A stretch of DNA of 64,000 nucleotides. Source: Primulina eburnea. Taxonomy: Eukaryota > Streptophyta > Magnoliopsida > Lamiales > Gesneriaceae. The stretch spans positions 47,138,342-47,202,341 of the forward strand of contig NC_133101.1 in assembly GCF_022965805.1 (NCBI RefSeq), given 5' to 3'. Positions 1 through 9,488 of this stretch are shown here, piece after piece. Both the position numbers and the translations under genes were made by a program. The stretch's first letter is position 1. Each line of letters begins with the position of its first letter. The notes under the pieces were generated by a model. That model saw only the letters and a list, made by a program, of their open reading frames with translations, was not told the origin of the DNA and did not search any database.

Positions 1-133
1 CTCGGATCAAAATTTTGACGGGCGGATCTTTCACAATCACAAATCTAAAATATAAAAAGGCTTAATGATTTTTCAAAACTTTCTCCGGAAGCTTTTTTCT
101 CGTTCCTTGTCTGAGTTCTGAAGGAATTAGAAC

Positions 134-136
<3 letters not shown>

Positions 137-202
<66 letters not shown>

Positions 203-218
203 ATATAAATATATATAT
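137..218. repeat. (AT)n microsatellite
   Basis: This is almost pure AT dinucleotide repeat. It occupies the place where the related LTR at 57239-57252 has a short TATA-like ATATATATAT core, so it looks like an expanded LTR core promoter and not an independent microsatellite. Confidence 0.9.
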
Positions 219-223
219 CATGC

Positions 224-2388
224 TGTTATAATATATGCCCTGCAAGCCAACGGTTGGCTAGGAAATTTATTGACTCAAGTGAAATAAACAATCTTTATTT
301 AATATAATTTAATTTTTTATGGTCTTGCTATAATTTATCTGTATACATATGCAAACAGCATAGATAAAGTCTTTTGTTATGCTTTAATACAAATGAATCG
401 TAATTCGATGTTGAAACTCATTTGTAAACACTGCATATTCTAAATTTGTTCCTAGTCGATTCAGCCGCCTAAAACAGGGATAAAGGCCGCTTGAGCTCGA
501 GACTAGCATCTGTGATGTTGTGTACTGCGTTTCTTGATAAGGACATAGAGATGTCCAAACATGCAGATGGGTAGTCATATGATGATTATACCGAACAACC
601 CTCCCTCGGACTTTCCAAGTGTTTATCATTCATCGAGAGGTTAAGTCCGTGGTTATGATTGTACACCATTAGTCCTTACGACCCGGGACAACACTGAGGC
701 TCTATATGCTAGGGCTGTGCTTTGACTCGTTTACCGGCTCCAGGAGAGTCATCAGCTGGCGAGGTTGGGTACAATTGCGAAACATATAGGAGCCAGTGCA
801 TTGTAGTCAGGGATTCACCGCTCACCTACGGGTGTGGATATCCTATGTGATCTGATAAAATAATAGTGTGTGGAATCTGGCCAGAGTATGAGATGTACTT
901 TAGAGAAGGAGTTCTCTAACAGTACATGCGATGCCACTATTTATAGTTATCACATAGTTATCAAATTATTATGCAACCCTCGATGAACCAATAGTTGCAG
1001 ATTTGATCGGGATATATGAGATGAAGGGACCGTACTGTACGTTAATCATAATCGACTGGTTCTTGCAGGCACTATCAGTGATACGTAGGGGATCATGAGG
1101 CAATGCTACTAGATGCTCTTACCATGATTCGATGGGTGTAATCAGAAATGAGTTCTGACATTTTTACTCAAGGTTTTGATGAAAAGAATGGGGCTAACTA
1201 GGGTAAGCCCGAATAAGAATAAATATTATTCTGAATCACAAAGAGTTGTGAACCCACGGCTAGCTGTATCCCTGAACTATTGACGGTCACACAAGCACTG
1301 GATTATTTGTTCCCGTTGAGAGAATAAATTCAAGGAGTTGGATTTAGATTATGATATAGTAAATTCAAAGGAGTTGAATTTATGATAACTAAAGTTTGAG
1401 AAAATAAATTCAAGTAGTTGAATTTATGATATATTAAATTCAAGAAGTTGAATTTATGAAATTCAACTCCTTGAATTTATATAATTGATAATTTAATTTA
1501 TTAAACTCAAAAGTTGAGTTTATTAAATATTAAATTTTGGAAGTGATAAATTCAAGGAGTTGAATTTAAAATTTAAATATTAAATTCAGATGTTGAATTT
1601 ATAATCGATTTAATTTATTAAACTCAAAAGTTGAGTTTATTAAAAATTAAATTAAATATAGTGGGAAGTATGTTTAATGGGATTGTAGGAGTACAAGTCC
1701 AACGTACTAAATAATTAAAGTTCTTAATGTACTTTAATTAATTAATTAAACTAGTTGAACTAGACCAATTAATTAATCAAACCCATTAATATTAATTATG
1801 GTAATTAGGTCATGGATTTTTTTTTAAATTTTGACCTAAAATCATAGCCTCCACTAATTTGGATTGTGAGATTTTTGAGAATCAAATTGATTTGTTGAAA
1901 TCTAATTACTTAATTAATGTGATTAATTAAAGGTAACAAACATTAGTTAAAATAATAAAATATTTTATTACTTTGGTTCGCCGAATCTTTAAAACAAAGA
2001 AAAGTAGATTGGAGAAATTCTTCAAGATCGGAGGTTCCTTTTGCTCTCAAAAAGAAAAAATTCTCTCGGCCATTAAAATGGCTCAAACGCAAATATCTTC
2101 TATGCTTTCTAGTGCAAGTTAGAAGAGGAACAATTATTCTAGTCGTGGACCAGATTAGGAGATCAAAGAACGTCGGTAAGGATTTACAACAAGAGCTACA
2201 TCCGCTAATACAGGTGTAGTTGGAGCCATGTGATTTATTCACCAAAGGTAAAACGATTCTAACGCCCTATTAATGTTTATGATAAAATCATACGAGCACT
2301 CAAAGAAAAAAATATTTTGATTGTCAAAATAAATAAAATTTTTAAAACTTCCGCTGCGTTTGGGCGTGTAGAAAACCAAGATCCAACA
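224..2388 (+). mobile_element. Ty1/copia-type solo LTR (2165 bp) with 5-bp target duplication
   Basis: The element begins TGTTATAATATATGCCC and ends GATCCAACA. It is flanked by a perfect duplication CATGC (219-223 and 2389-2393), and the family A LTR sequence is continuous if it and one duplication are removed. No internal coding region, primer-binding site or second LTR is present, so it is a solo LTR left by recombination. A diverged partial relative lies at 32727-33752. The superfamily call rests on resemblance to long copia LTRs and is an inference; the boundaries are seen directly. Confidence 0.85.
1321..1660. repeat. Imperfect tandem and inverted repeats inside the copia solo LTR
   Basis: The unit AAATTCAAGGAGTTGAATTTA and variants recur about eight times in both orientations. 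A second unit, TTTATTAAACTCAAAAGTTGAG, occurs twice. The units are themselves near-palindromic, so the segment could fold strongly. The copy at 32727-33752 lacks most of this expansion. Confidence 0.75.
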
Positions 2389-2439
2389 CATGCATGTACG
2401 GGGCAAGTGTCTTATCTCTTGTGCAACACGTCTCGCATA

Positions 2440-2680
2440 TATACGCGACCTCCCTCGGCACATATGCGCGAGACCTACAGGTCTCGGCAATGGTCTTCTC
2501 GGCAGCTCGCGCATATGCGTGCCCCATCTCCGCGCATATGCGTGAGGTTCTCTGGACTTGGAAGTTGGCTTCCCACACAGCTCGTGCATATGCGCGTCCT
2601 CTCTCGCGCGTATGCGCGAGGTCCTCTACCTGCCTCGCGCATATGCGCGCATCAATGCCGCGCATATGCGCGAGGGATAC
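2440..2680. repeat. GCGCATATGCGC palindrome array (family A LTR)
   Basis: At least eight copies of a 12-14 bp palindrome with consensus CGCGCATATGCGCG are present. Many are paired, with centres about 22-24 bp apart, and pairs repeat every 55-60 bp. The array lies between the LTR 5' terminus and the AT-rich core promoter. It opens reading frames on both strands rich in Arg-Ala-Tyr-Ala; these are a by-product of the repeat. Confidence 0.85.
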
Positions 2681-2801
2681 TGTCCTTGCACATTGAATCT
2701 TACATGCAAACTCAAATCAAGTCTCTGAGCGATCCTTCTAATCACATCAAATCATCAATCAATAATCGCAGATTACAATAACAAAATTCTCGGGCATTAC
2801 A

Positions 2802-3580
2802 CAGTATGCAGAGCTCTATATCACGGAGATAGTCCGTTTTCACGGAATCTCCGTTTCCATTGTGTCCGACAAGGACCCGAGGTTCACATGGTCGTTTTGA
2901 AAGAATTTACATGTAGCCATGGGGATGAAGTTGCTATTCAGTACAACATTTCACCCGCGACAGATGGCAAGTCTGAGCGAGTGATCCAGATTTTGGAGGA
3001 TTTGTTGAGAGCTTGTGTGATCAATTTCCACAGGAATTGAGAATCGAAGCTACCTCTAGTGGAGTTTACCTACAACAACAGTTTCCAATCATCTATAGGT
3101 ATAGCTCCCTACGAAGCATAGTATGGCAGGAAGTGCAGGTCGTCGATTCATTGGGATGAAGTTGGTGAGAGATCAGAACTTGGTCCAAAGATTGTTCAGC
3201 AGACTGCGGATGTGGTGGTCAAGATCCGAGACAATATGAAGACCACCCAAAGTCGCCAGAAGAGTTATGCTGGCAAGAGAAGGAGATGCTGAGGAAATAC
3301 CTAGCCAATTTATCGCAAGTTTTGAGGGTGATCGATGCTCAAGAAATACCTAGCAAATCTTTCGCAAGTTTTGATCTTTGAGCCATTGCAGTTGGCTCCA
3401 GATTTGTCGTATGAGGAAAGACCTGTCCAAATTTTAGACAGACTGGAGCGGATACTTCGGAACAAAGAGACCTAGTTGGTCAAAGTCCGGTGGCTGAATC
3501 AAGCAGTGGAAGATGCTACTTGGGATACTGAAGCAGTATGAGGAACCGCTACCCGAAGTTGTTTGGTAAAACTTAATTTC
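2802..3580 (+). pseudogene. Ty3/gypsy integrase remnant (element G)
   Basis: Translated piecewise, the stretch gives the integrase core with the dipeptide context SDKDPRFT around the second catalytic Asp. The third-residue region follows, then the conserved FTYNNSFQSSIG segment, and finally the C-terminal tail with LEPLQLAPDLSYEERPVQIL-like sequence. Frameshifts and stop codons break the frame throughout. An internal duplication of about 45 bp (AGAAATACCTAGC...CGCAAGTTTTGA) lies at 3290-3385. The remnant ends shortly before a purine-rich tract and the element's 3' LTR. The upstream part was displaced by the family A LTR insertion. Confidence 0.8.
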
Positions 3581-3611
3581 GAGGATGAAATTTATTTATG
3601 TGGGGGAGGAA

Positions 3612-6189
3612 TCAGTACACATAAAACTCATTCATTCATTTATTTGTTAAATTATTTAATTAAATTTAAAATGATTTTTAGCGATGAATGATTTAGAAAT
3701 TGCATTATTTTAAATTATTTATGTTTATATGATGCACGATAAAATGCTTTCTTGAGTTTTATGTTTCAGGTGATTATTCGACGCGGGATCGATGAAAAGA
3801 GACCGACGACGATTTTGGCGATTTTTAAAATGTGGTATTTTATTTCAAGTCAAGAAAGTATTAAATTATTTATTTAGTTTTAATCATTTTAAAGCCTAAT
3901 TTATTTAAATAGTTGTTTTAGGATTGGTAACCTTTTAAAGTTATAAATTGTGTATTCTATTTTAATTAGGGGATTTTTTTGTAAAGTTAGTGTGGATTAA
4001 CATTTTAAATATAAATTAAGCAAATTTTAATTCCCTAATTAACCAAACACACGTACACACACACTAAAACACACACACATACACATCACACAACACATAC
4101 ACATTTCATTTTTTATTTAAGTTTGTTTTTGAGAGAAAAAATAGGGTTCTTGAGTCTTTCAGCAGCCATCACCATTCCTTGCTTTTTCTTGGAGATTCAC
4201 AACAATTTTCAAGCAAGAAATCGCGCCGAAAACGTCTCCCAGTCATCCCCTGTGATCCACCGTGTCGGTATTCGTTATCTTCGAGCGTGTGGACACAAAG
4301 GCATGTATAATCTTTTGTTTCTGGATTGATCTCGTTATATTATGTGTTGTGTTGTTTATTATGCATAAAAATCCATGTATGTTGTGAAAAGTTTGAGTAA
4401 AAAACATTTGAAATGATTTTTGAATCAAAAATTTTATATCTGAAAACGTGTTTGCTGTAATTTCAATTTCTGAGAAGAATCTGTTGGTATTCTGGAAACC
4501 ATTCCACATATAAAATGTAGTACTCTTCGAAACCTTCGATTTGACAACAAATTCGTAATTTTTGGACAAGAAAAGAGTGAGTTATGAATGTTTACGTAGG
4601 ACTGCTCAAACTGCACTTTTTCGAAAATGTGTCCTTGACGTGTTCTTGAGGTTTAATTTTTTCAGGCTTCGTTGGGAACCGTTGGGTGATCACTGCTGCA
4701 TTTAAGTATTTTGGGTATGATGTTGGGATGATTTTTGGTGCTTTTTTTCATGTCGATAGGCACTTGTTTGCATTAGAAGTCGTAGGAAGCAGTTTGTTGT
4801 CAAAATATCGTGTTCACGGTTTGAGTTGCGTTGTATGATTTGTATTGTTGTTTTGAGGCGTCAAGGGAGTTTGAATCATGACCATAGCATCTTAGGATGG
4901 GTCTCGAGGTTTTGGTTCACGGGCCGCATGATTGAGTTAGGAGGATTAAGCCACAAGTGTAGTGATTTCCGTTGGTTTAAAATTCCAGAGCCTACATGGA
5001 CCAGAGCCGGAGCCGAACCCGGACATGGGGTCAATGCCCTTGTTTCATTTGTGGTGTGAGGTTCCAGAGTCTACAAGGACCCGGACCCGGACCCTGACAC
5101 GGGGTCCGTGCCTTTGTTAATTTCTTAGGTTGAGTGTGCTGAGGCTACACGGACCCAGACCCGGATGTATACACGGGGTCCGTGTCTTCCATGTTGGGGA
5201 AAGGTTCACACTTCATATAGGGATTGTTCGGGGTTTAATGTCATGGTTTAGTAAGATGATTAAATGAGGCCGAGTCTCAAGAGATTTAGAACGTCATACG
5301 AAAAATTGTCATTTTTTGGTGTGAGCATGACTAATACGTCTAAGTTATAAAATATATGTGTTTGAATTCATGTTAGTATGTGCAGCAGTGGCCCCAAGTG
5401 AGATCCAACGAATCCCTCAACGCCATGTAAGTATGTTTGATGTGCAAAGGAAAATATTTTATGTTTTTGAGGTATGTTAAATGTCTTGTGACCAATTATG
5501 AACGGGTTTGGAAGTCGGTGAACGTAGACGAGGACCTCTCCACCTCGGTAAAGCATGACCGAGGATCTCATGTATGTGGTAGTGGATTTTCCCTGTCAGC
5601 CCAGTACTTTGGTTTAGTCTGATCAGGCACATTTATGTATGGGTCCATTTCTTTGAAACATATCTCTACGAAAAATAATGAATTTTATGCATCTTCAAGT
5701 ATGTATGATGCAAGTATGTTTATGAAAAGTTTTATGATGATGGCACGTCTATGTTTATGATGTTACGTTCAAGTTTCAAGTATGTACGCTCTACTTTAAA
5801 GATGCATATGGTTTTATTATATATTATTTGTTACAGTTTATACATGTTGAGTCTTTAGACTTACTTGACTTGATCGATGCATATGATGACGAGTATGAAG
5901 AGACGAGGGGTGGTGACCAAGGAGCCGGCTTGGACTGAGCAAGAGGCTAAACCCGAGGACCGCTAATGTTTTAAGATTTTTATGCATAACGTTTTTAATA
6001 CTCTGATTTCATGAGATGTGTTTACGTTGATTAAACCAGTACTTTTAGCAAGTTTATTCGTGATCTTTTTATTGCAAAAATTGTATGAACAATTTATTTT
6101 AAATCGGAATTTGAAATTTTATTTTTTATCTGAGAAAGTTTTTATTTTCCACAAATTTTAAAGTAGTATAAAATTACGGTACGTTACAT
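3612..6189 (+). mobile_element. 3' LTR of gypsy element G (family B, about 2.6 kb)
   Basis: It follows the purine-rich tract GTGGGGGAGGA (3600-3611), the expected polypurine primer, and ends at GGTACGTTACA (6189), after which gag coding of element H starts. It contains a CA-rich microsatellite (4044-4107), three units of the GGACCC...GGGTCCGTG module (4988-5190), and the LTR hairpin motif GAGTCTTTAGACTT (5849-5862). The 5' terminus is eroded: no clean TG follows the purine tract, so the start is approximate by about 10 bp. Confidence 0.65.
4988..5190 (+). repeat. Three-unit CACGGACCC...GGGTCCGTG module array in LTR B
   Basis: Three units of about 45 bp each read roughly CTACACGGACCC-n20-CACGGGGTCCGTGCC, with an inverted repeat at the unit ends. 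The unit centred on 5165 is the best preserved and the first is the most eroded. The same module occurs three times in the otherwise different LTR at 60620-61950. Confidence 0.8.
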
Positions 6190-6895
6190 ACATGTACTGA
6201 TTTTGGGCTCTACAAGAGCGAATGGTGAATCTAGCGACTCTATCTTGGGAGGATTTCAAGATGATATTCTATGATAAATATTTCACTACCGACGTTCGTT
6301 CGAGGTTGAAGAGAGAGTTTATGAGTCTCCGTCAGGGGGACTTGACTATTGCTGAGTTTGTGCAGAAGTTTGATAAAGACTGCCATTTTGTGCCCTTAAC
6401 TGCAAATGATGTTGTGGAGAAGTTACGACATTTCTTGGATGGATTGAGGCAGACGATCCGTAGAGATGTGATGATGACTGATCCTATTGACTATACTACT
6501 GTCGTTGCTAAAACTTTTCGAGCCGAGCAATCTCTGAAGGATATTAATTAGGAGATGCAGCGCAAGAGGAACCATGCCCAGCAATCAAATCAGCAGAAAA
6601 GAAGCCGTTTACAGGACCGCTGAAACGGCCAGGACAGTACAAACCACAAGGACAGCCACCTAAAGAAAACGTCCCGAAGACTGCTGAGGAGCCACTTTGC
6701 AAGGAGTGCGATCGCCATCACTACGGCAAGTGCATGTGGGGCACCTAAAAGTGCTTCAAGTGCGGGGGAATGCGGCATAAGACTGGTGATTGTCCAAAGC
6801 TTAAACAACCCACGACTGGAAGGGCTTACATGATGAATGCTGAGCAAGCGGAGCCAGACACTACGCTTATTACAGGTACTCCGACTATTCAAGCC
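6190..6895 (+). pseudogene. Ty3/gypsy gag remnant (element H)
   Basis: The frame opening before 6222 continues upstream to 6195 and reads FWALQERM then the gag core (LSWEDFKMIFYDKYF, then LRQGDLTIAEFVQKFD), typical of the capsid region of chromovirus gag. A stop ends it at 6551. Past frameshifts, two zinc-binding stretches follow, one cysteine-rich (CKECDRHHYGKC) and one a CCHC knuckle (CFKCGGMRHKTGDC, near 6750-6800). An in-frame TAA lies between them. The 5' end of gag is replaced by the LTR of element G inserted at 6189. Confidence 0.8.
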
Positions 6896-7268
6896 TTTTA
6901 AATCGCCATATTTCTTGAGATAATAAGCATGAATGCTAGAATCGAATTAATTGCATGGAACGTGATGGCTTAGAATTGCATGATTCAAATTCTAGGGTTT
7001 AAAGAAATGAATGCTTGCAAACACTAGCCATTTATGTCAAATTGTAGAAGATTGAAAACTTAAGGGACTAAATAGCAATTTTCAAAAATTCATGAAGAAA
7101 AGTTGGACAAGTTCGAAAATTTTAAAGGATCACTTGGAAATTTTAGAAATTTAAGGGGTTGAAATACTAATATGGGAAACTAGAAAGGTCATATATGATA
7201 TGAAATTTCTAAATTTTATGGCATTAATAGAGTATAATACAAATATTACTCTGACGAATTTTGTTACC
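6896..7268 (+). other. Intron-like or inserted non-coding gap between gag and protease of element H
   Basis: About 370 bp of AT-rich, stop-filled sequence separates the end of the gag tail from the protease frame. Its right border reads TTTTGTTACCAG followed by GCGTAGC, which resembles a splice acceptor, but no convincing GT donor is seen at the left border and no target duplication is obvious. It could be an inserted fragment of another LTR. Confidence 0.45.
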
Positions 7269-9488
7269 AGGCGTAGCTACTTACGCTTTGCTAGATTGTG
7301 GAGCTACGGACTCTTTCATATCTGAATCCTTCGTGAAGATCTTACCAGTGGATGTAGAGTCGGGATTCAGAATTACAGTGCCTTCTGGCAAACATATGGT
7401 CTATACAAGCATGGTTAAGTATATGGAACTCAAATTCGAAAAGAATGTTATACGGGCGGACTTTATTGTATTACTAATGCTCGGGTTCGATATTATTTTG
7501 GGCATGGATTGACTCACACTGAATGGGGCTATTATTGATTTTCTGCGGAGGTCAGTATCCATTAGACCACCCAATAGGAAATCATTCATCTTTCAGGTTG
7601 CACAAAACAATCAAATGCGGCATATCATTTCATGCAAAGAAGCTTATCCGAAGAGGCTGTCAAGGTTTTCTTGCTAGTATTATATTTGTACCCACTAATG
7701 AAATTTGATTGATCGAGGACGTTGAGGTTGTCAAGGAATTTTTGGACGTGTTCCCTAATGATGTTTCTGGTATCCCACCCGAGCGAGGGGTGCAATTTGG
7801 TATTGAATTGATGCTTGGTAATGTGCCGATCTCTAAGGCGCTTTATCACCTAGCACCTGCTGAAATGAAAGAAATTAAAAGATCAAATTTAAGAGCTGCT
7901 AGACAAGGGATTTATTCGCCCTAGTTTCTCTCCATGGGGTGCGCCAGTACTATTTGTGAAGAAAATGGATGGGAGCATGAGATTGTGCTTCAATTACAGA
8001 GAGCTGAATAGAGTGACATTGAAAAATAAGTATCCATTACCCCGAATCAAAGATTTGTTTGACCAATTTCAAGGAGATTCTGTATTTTTAAAGATAGATT
8101 TACAGTCTGGATATCACCAGATGAGAGTAAAAGAAATGGATGTACACAAGACGACTTTCAGAACGTGTTATGGGCATTATGTGTTTTTAGTCATGTCTTT
8201 TGGATTGACTAATGCTCTGGAAATCTTCATGGATCTCATGAATCTCGTATTTCAGTCGTACGTCGATCAGTTTATTATTGTTTTCATCGATGACATTTTA
8301 ATCTATTCCAAGATCCGAGAGGAGCATGAGCAGCACTTGATGAAGACCTTGCAAGTGTTACAAAATTTTAAATTATATGTAAAGTTCAGCAAGTGAGATT
8401 CTTGGCTAGAGAGGGTGGCATTCTTAGGCCACATCGTGTCAAAAGAGGAAGTAGAGGTCGACCCATCTAAGGTCAAATAAGTCAAGCAATGGCCAGTGCC
8501 TAAAAGTTTGATTGAAATCCGCAGTTTCTTGGGTCTGGCTGGCCACTATCGTAAGTTCATCAAGGGTTTTTCGTCCATGGCAGTACCCTTGACATCATTG
8601 ACGAATAAAAATGCGAAATTTGTGTGGGGACCGGAGTGTCAAAATAGCTTTGATCCGTTGAAGCAAGCACTCACTACCGCACCATTTCTAGCAATGCCAA
8701 CAGAACAAAGAGAATATGTGTTGTACACCGATGCTTCGAAGCTAGGATTGGGCACAATTCTTATGCACCATAATCGAGTCATAGCATATGTGTCTAGACA
8801 GCTAAAAATACACGAAAAAAATTATACGACATATGATCTTAAGCATGCGACAGTCGTATTTGCATTGAAAATTTGGAGGCACTACTTGTATGGCGAGAAA
8901 TGTAAGATCTTTACGGACCACAAAAGTCTCAAGTATTTCTTCACCCAAAAGGAACTGAAAATGAAACAAAGAAGATGGCTAGAACTTGTAAAGAACTACG
9001 ACTCTAACATTAGGTATCGCCTGGCAAAGCTAATGTAGTGGCGGACGCTTTGAGTAGGAAATGGTCAGTCTTGGCCCAATTATCAGTGCAGAAGCCTCTA
9101 CAAGTGGAAATTCAACGGTTTGTTCTTGAATTTTATGCTAGGGGAAATGCCCCTAACCTCGCTACGTTGACAGTACATTCCACTCTGCGAGATAGAATTC
9201 GAGCCGGACAATCTAATGATGAGCAATTACGAAAATGGAGACAGTGAGATGAATCATGTTATATTTAGTCGAAGATGACATTGTTAAGTATTGAGGTCGA
9301 ATATGGGTTTCTAATTGTGATTCACTTAGAGTTGACATTATGACTGAAGCTCTCGGTACCCTTATTCTGTTTATCTCGGAAGTACCAAGATGTACAAGAC
9401 TTTCAACTTTTATATTGGTGGCCAGGAATGAAACGAGATATTAGTGAAGGCAGAGCATCAAGACCAGCGGGAATGCTTCGACCCCTTC
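7269..9488 (+). pseudogene. Ty3/gypsy pol remnant: protease, RT, RNase H, partial integrase (element H)
   Basis: Domains follow in the Ty3/gypsy order. Protease (7269-7512) has LLDCGATDSFIS, where DCGA replaces the usual D-S/T-G-A. RT (about 7709-8396) has [16 protein letters not shown], the YPLPRI segment and the active-site motif FIDD near 8287. RNase H (8496-9060) carries YTDAS and TDHKSLKY. The integrase N-terminus follows up to YWWPGMKRD and the KAEHQ segment at about 9465. Several frameshifts and stops (7512, 7924, 8396, 9038, 9247) make it non-functional. The frame is cut at 9488 by the LTR of element F. Confidence 0.85.

Larger units (their letters stand above)
1..2801 (-). mobile_element. 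Ty3/gypsy LTR, family A, minus orientation, cut by the window edge and split by a copia solo LTR
   Basis: The right end at 2801 is the reverse complement of TGTAATGCCC, the same terminus as the plus-strand LTR at 56797. Both copies share the GCGCATATGCGC palindrome array, the AT-rich core and the downstream stretch (1-130 reversed resembles 57280-57390). The copy is interrupted from 224 to 2388 by a copia solo LTR. It sits in the integrase of element G, whose coding similarity resumes immediately at 2802. The left part is off the window, so it is unknown whether this is a solo LTR or the end of a larger element. CAGTA at 2802-2806 would be the candidate right target duplication, which cannot be checked here. 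Confidence 0.75.

Noticed and set aside
2317..2781. Open frames of 100-154 codons on both strands rich in Arg-Ala-Tyr-Ala and Ala-His-Met-Arg
   Set aside because: They are read from the GCGCATATGCGC palindrome array, which is stop-poor in all frames; the same happens at 56853-57206 in the sister LTR. No domain and no consistent start is present.
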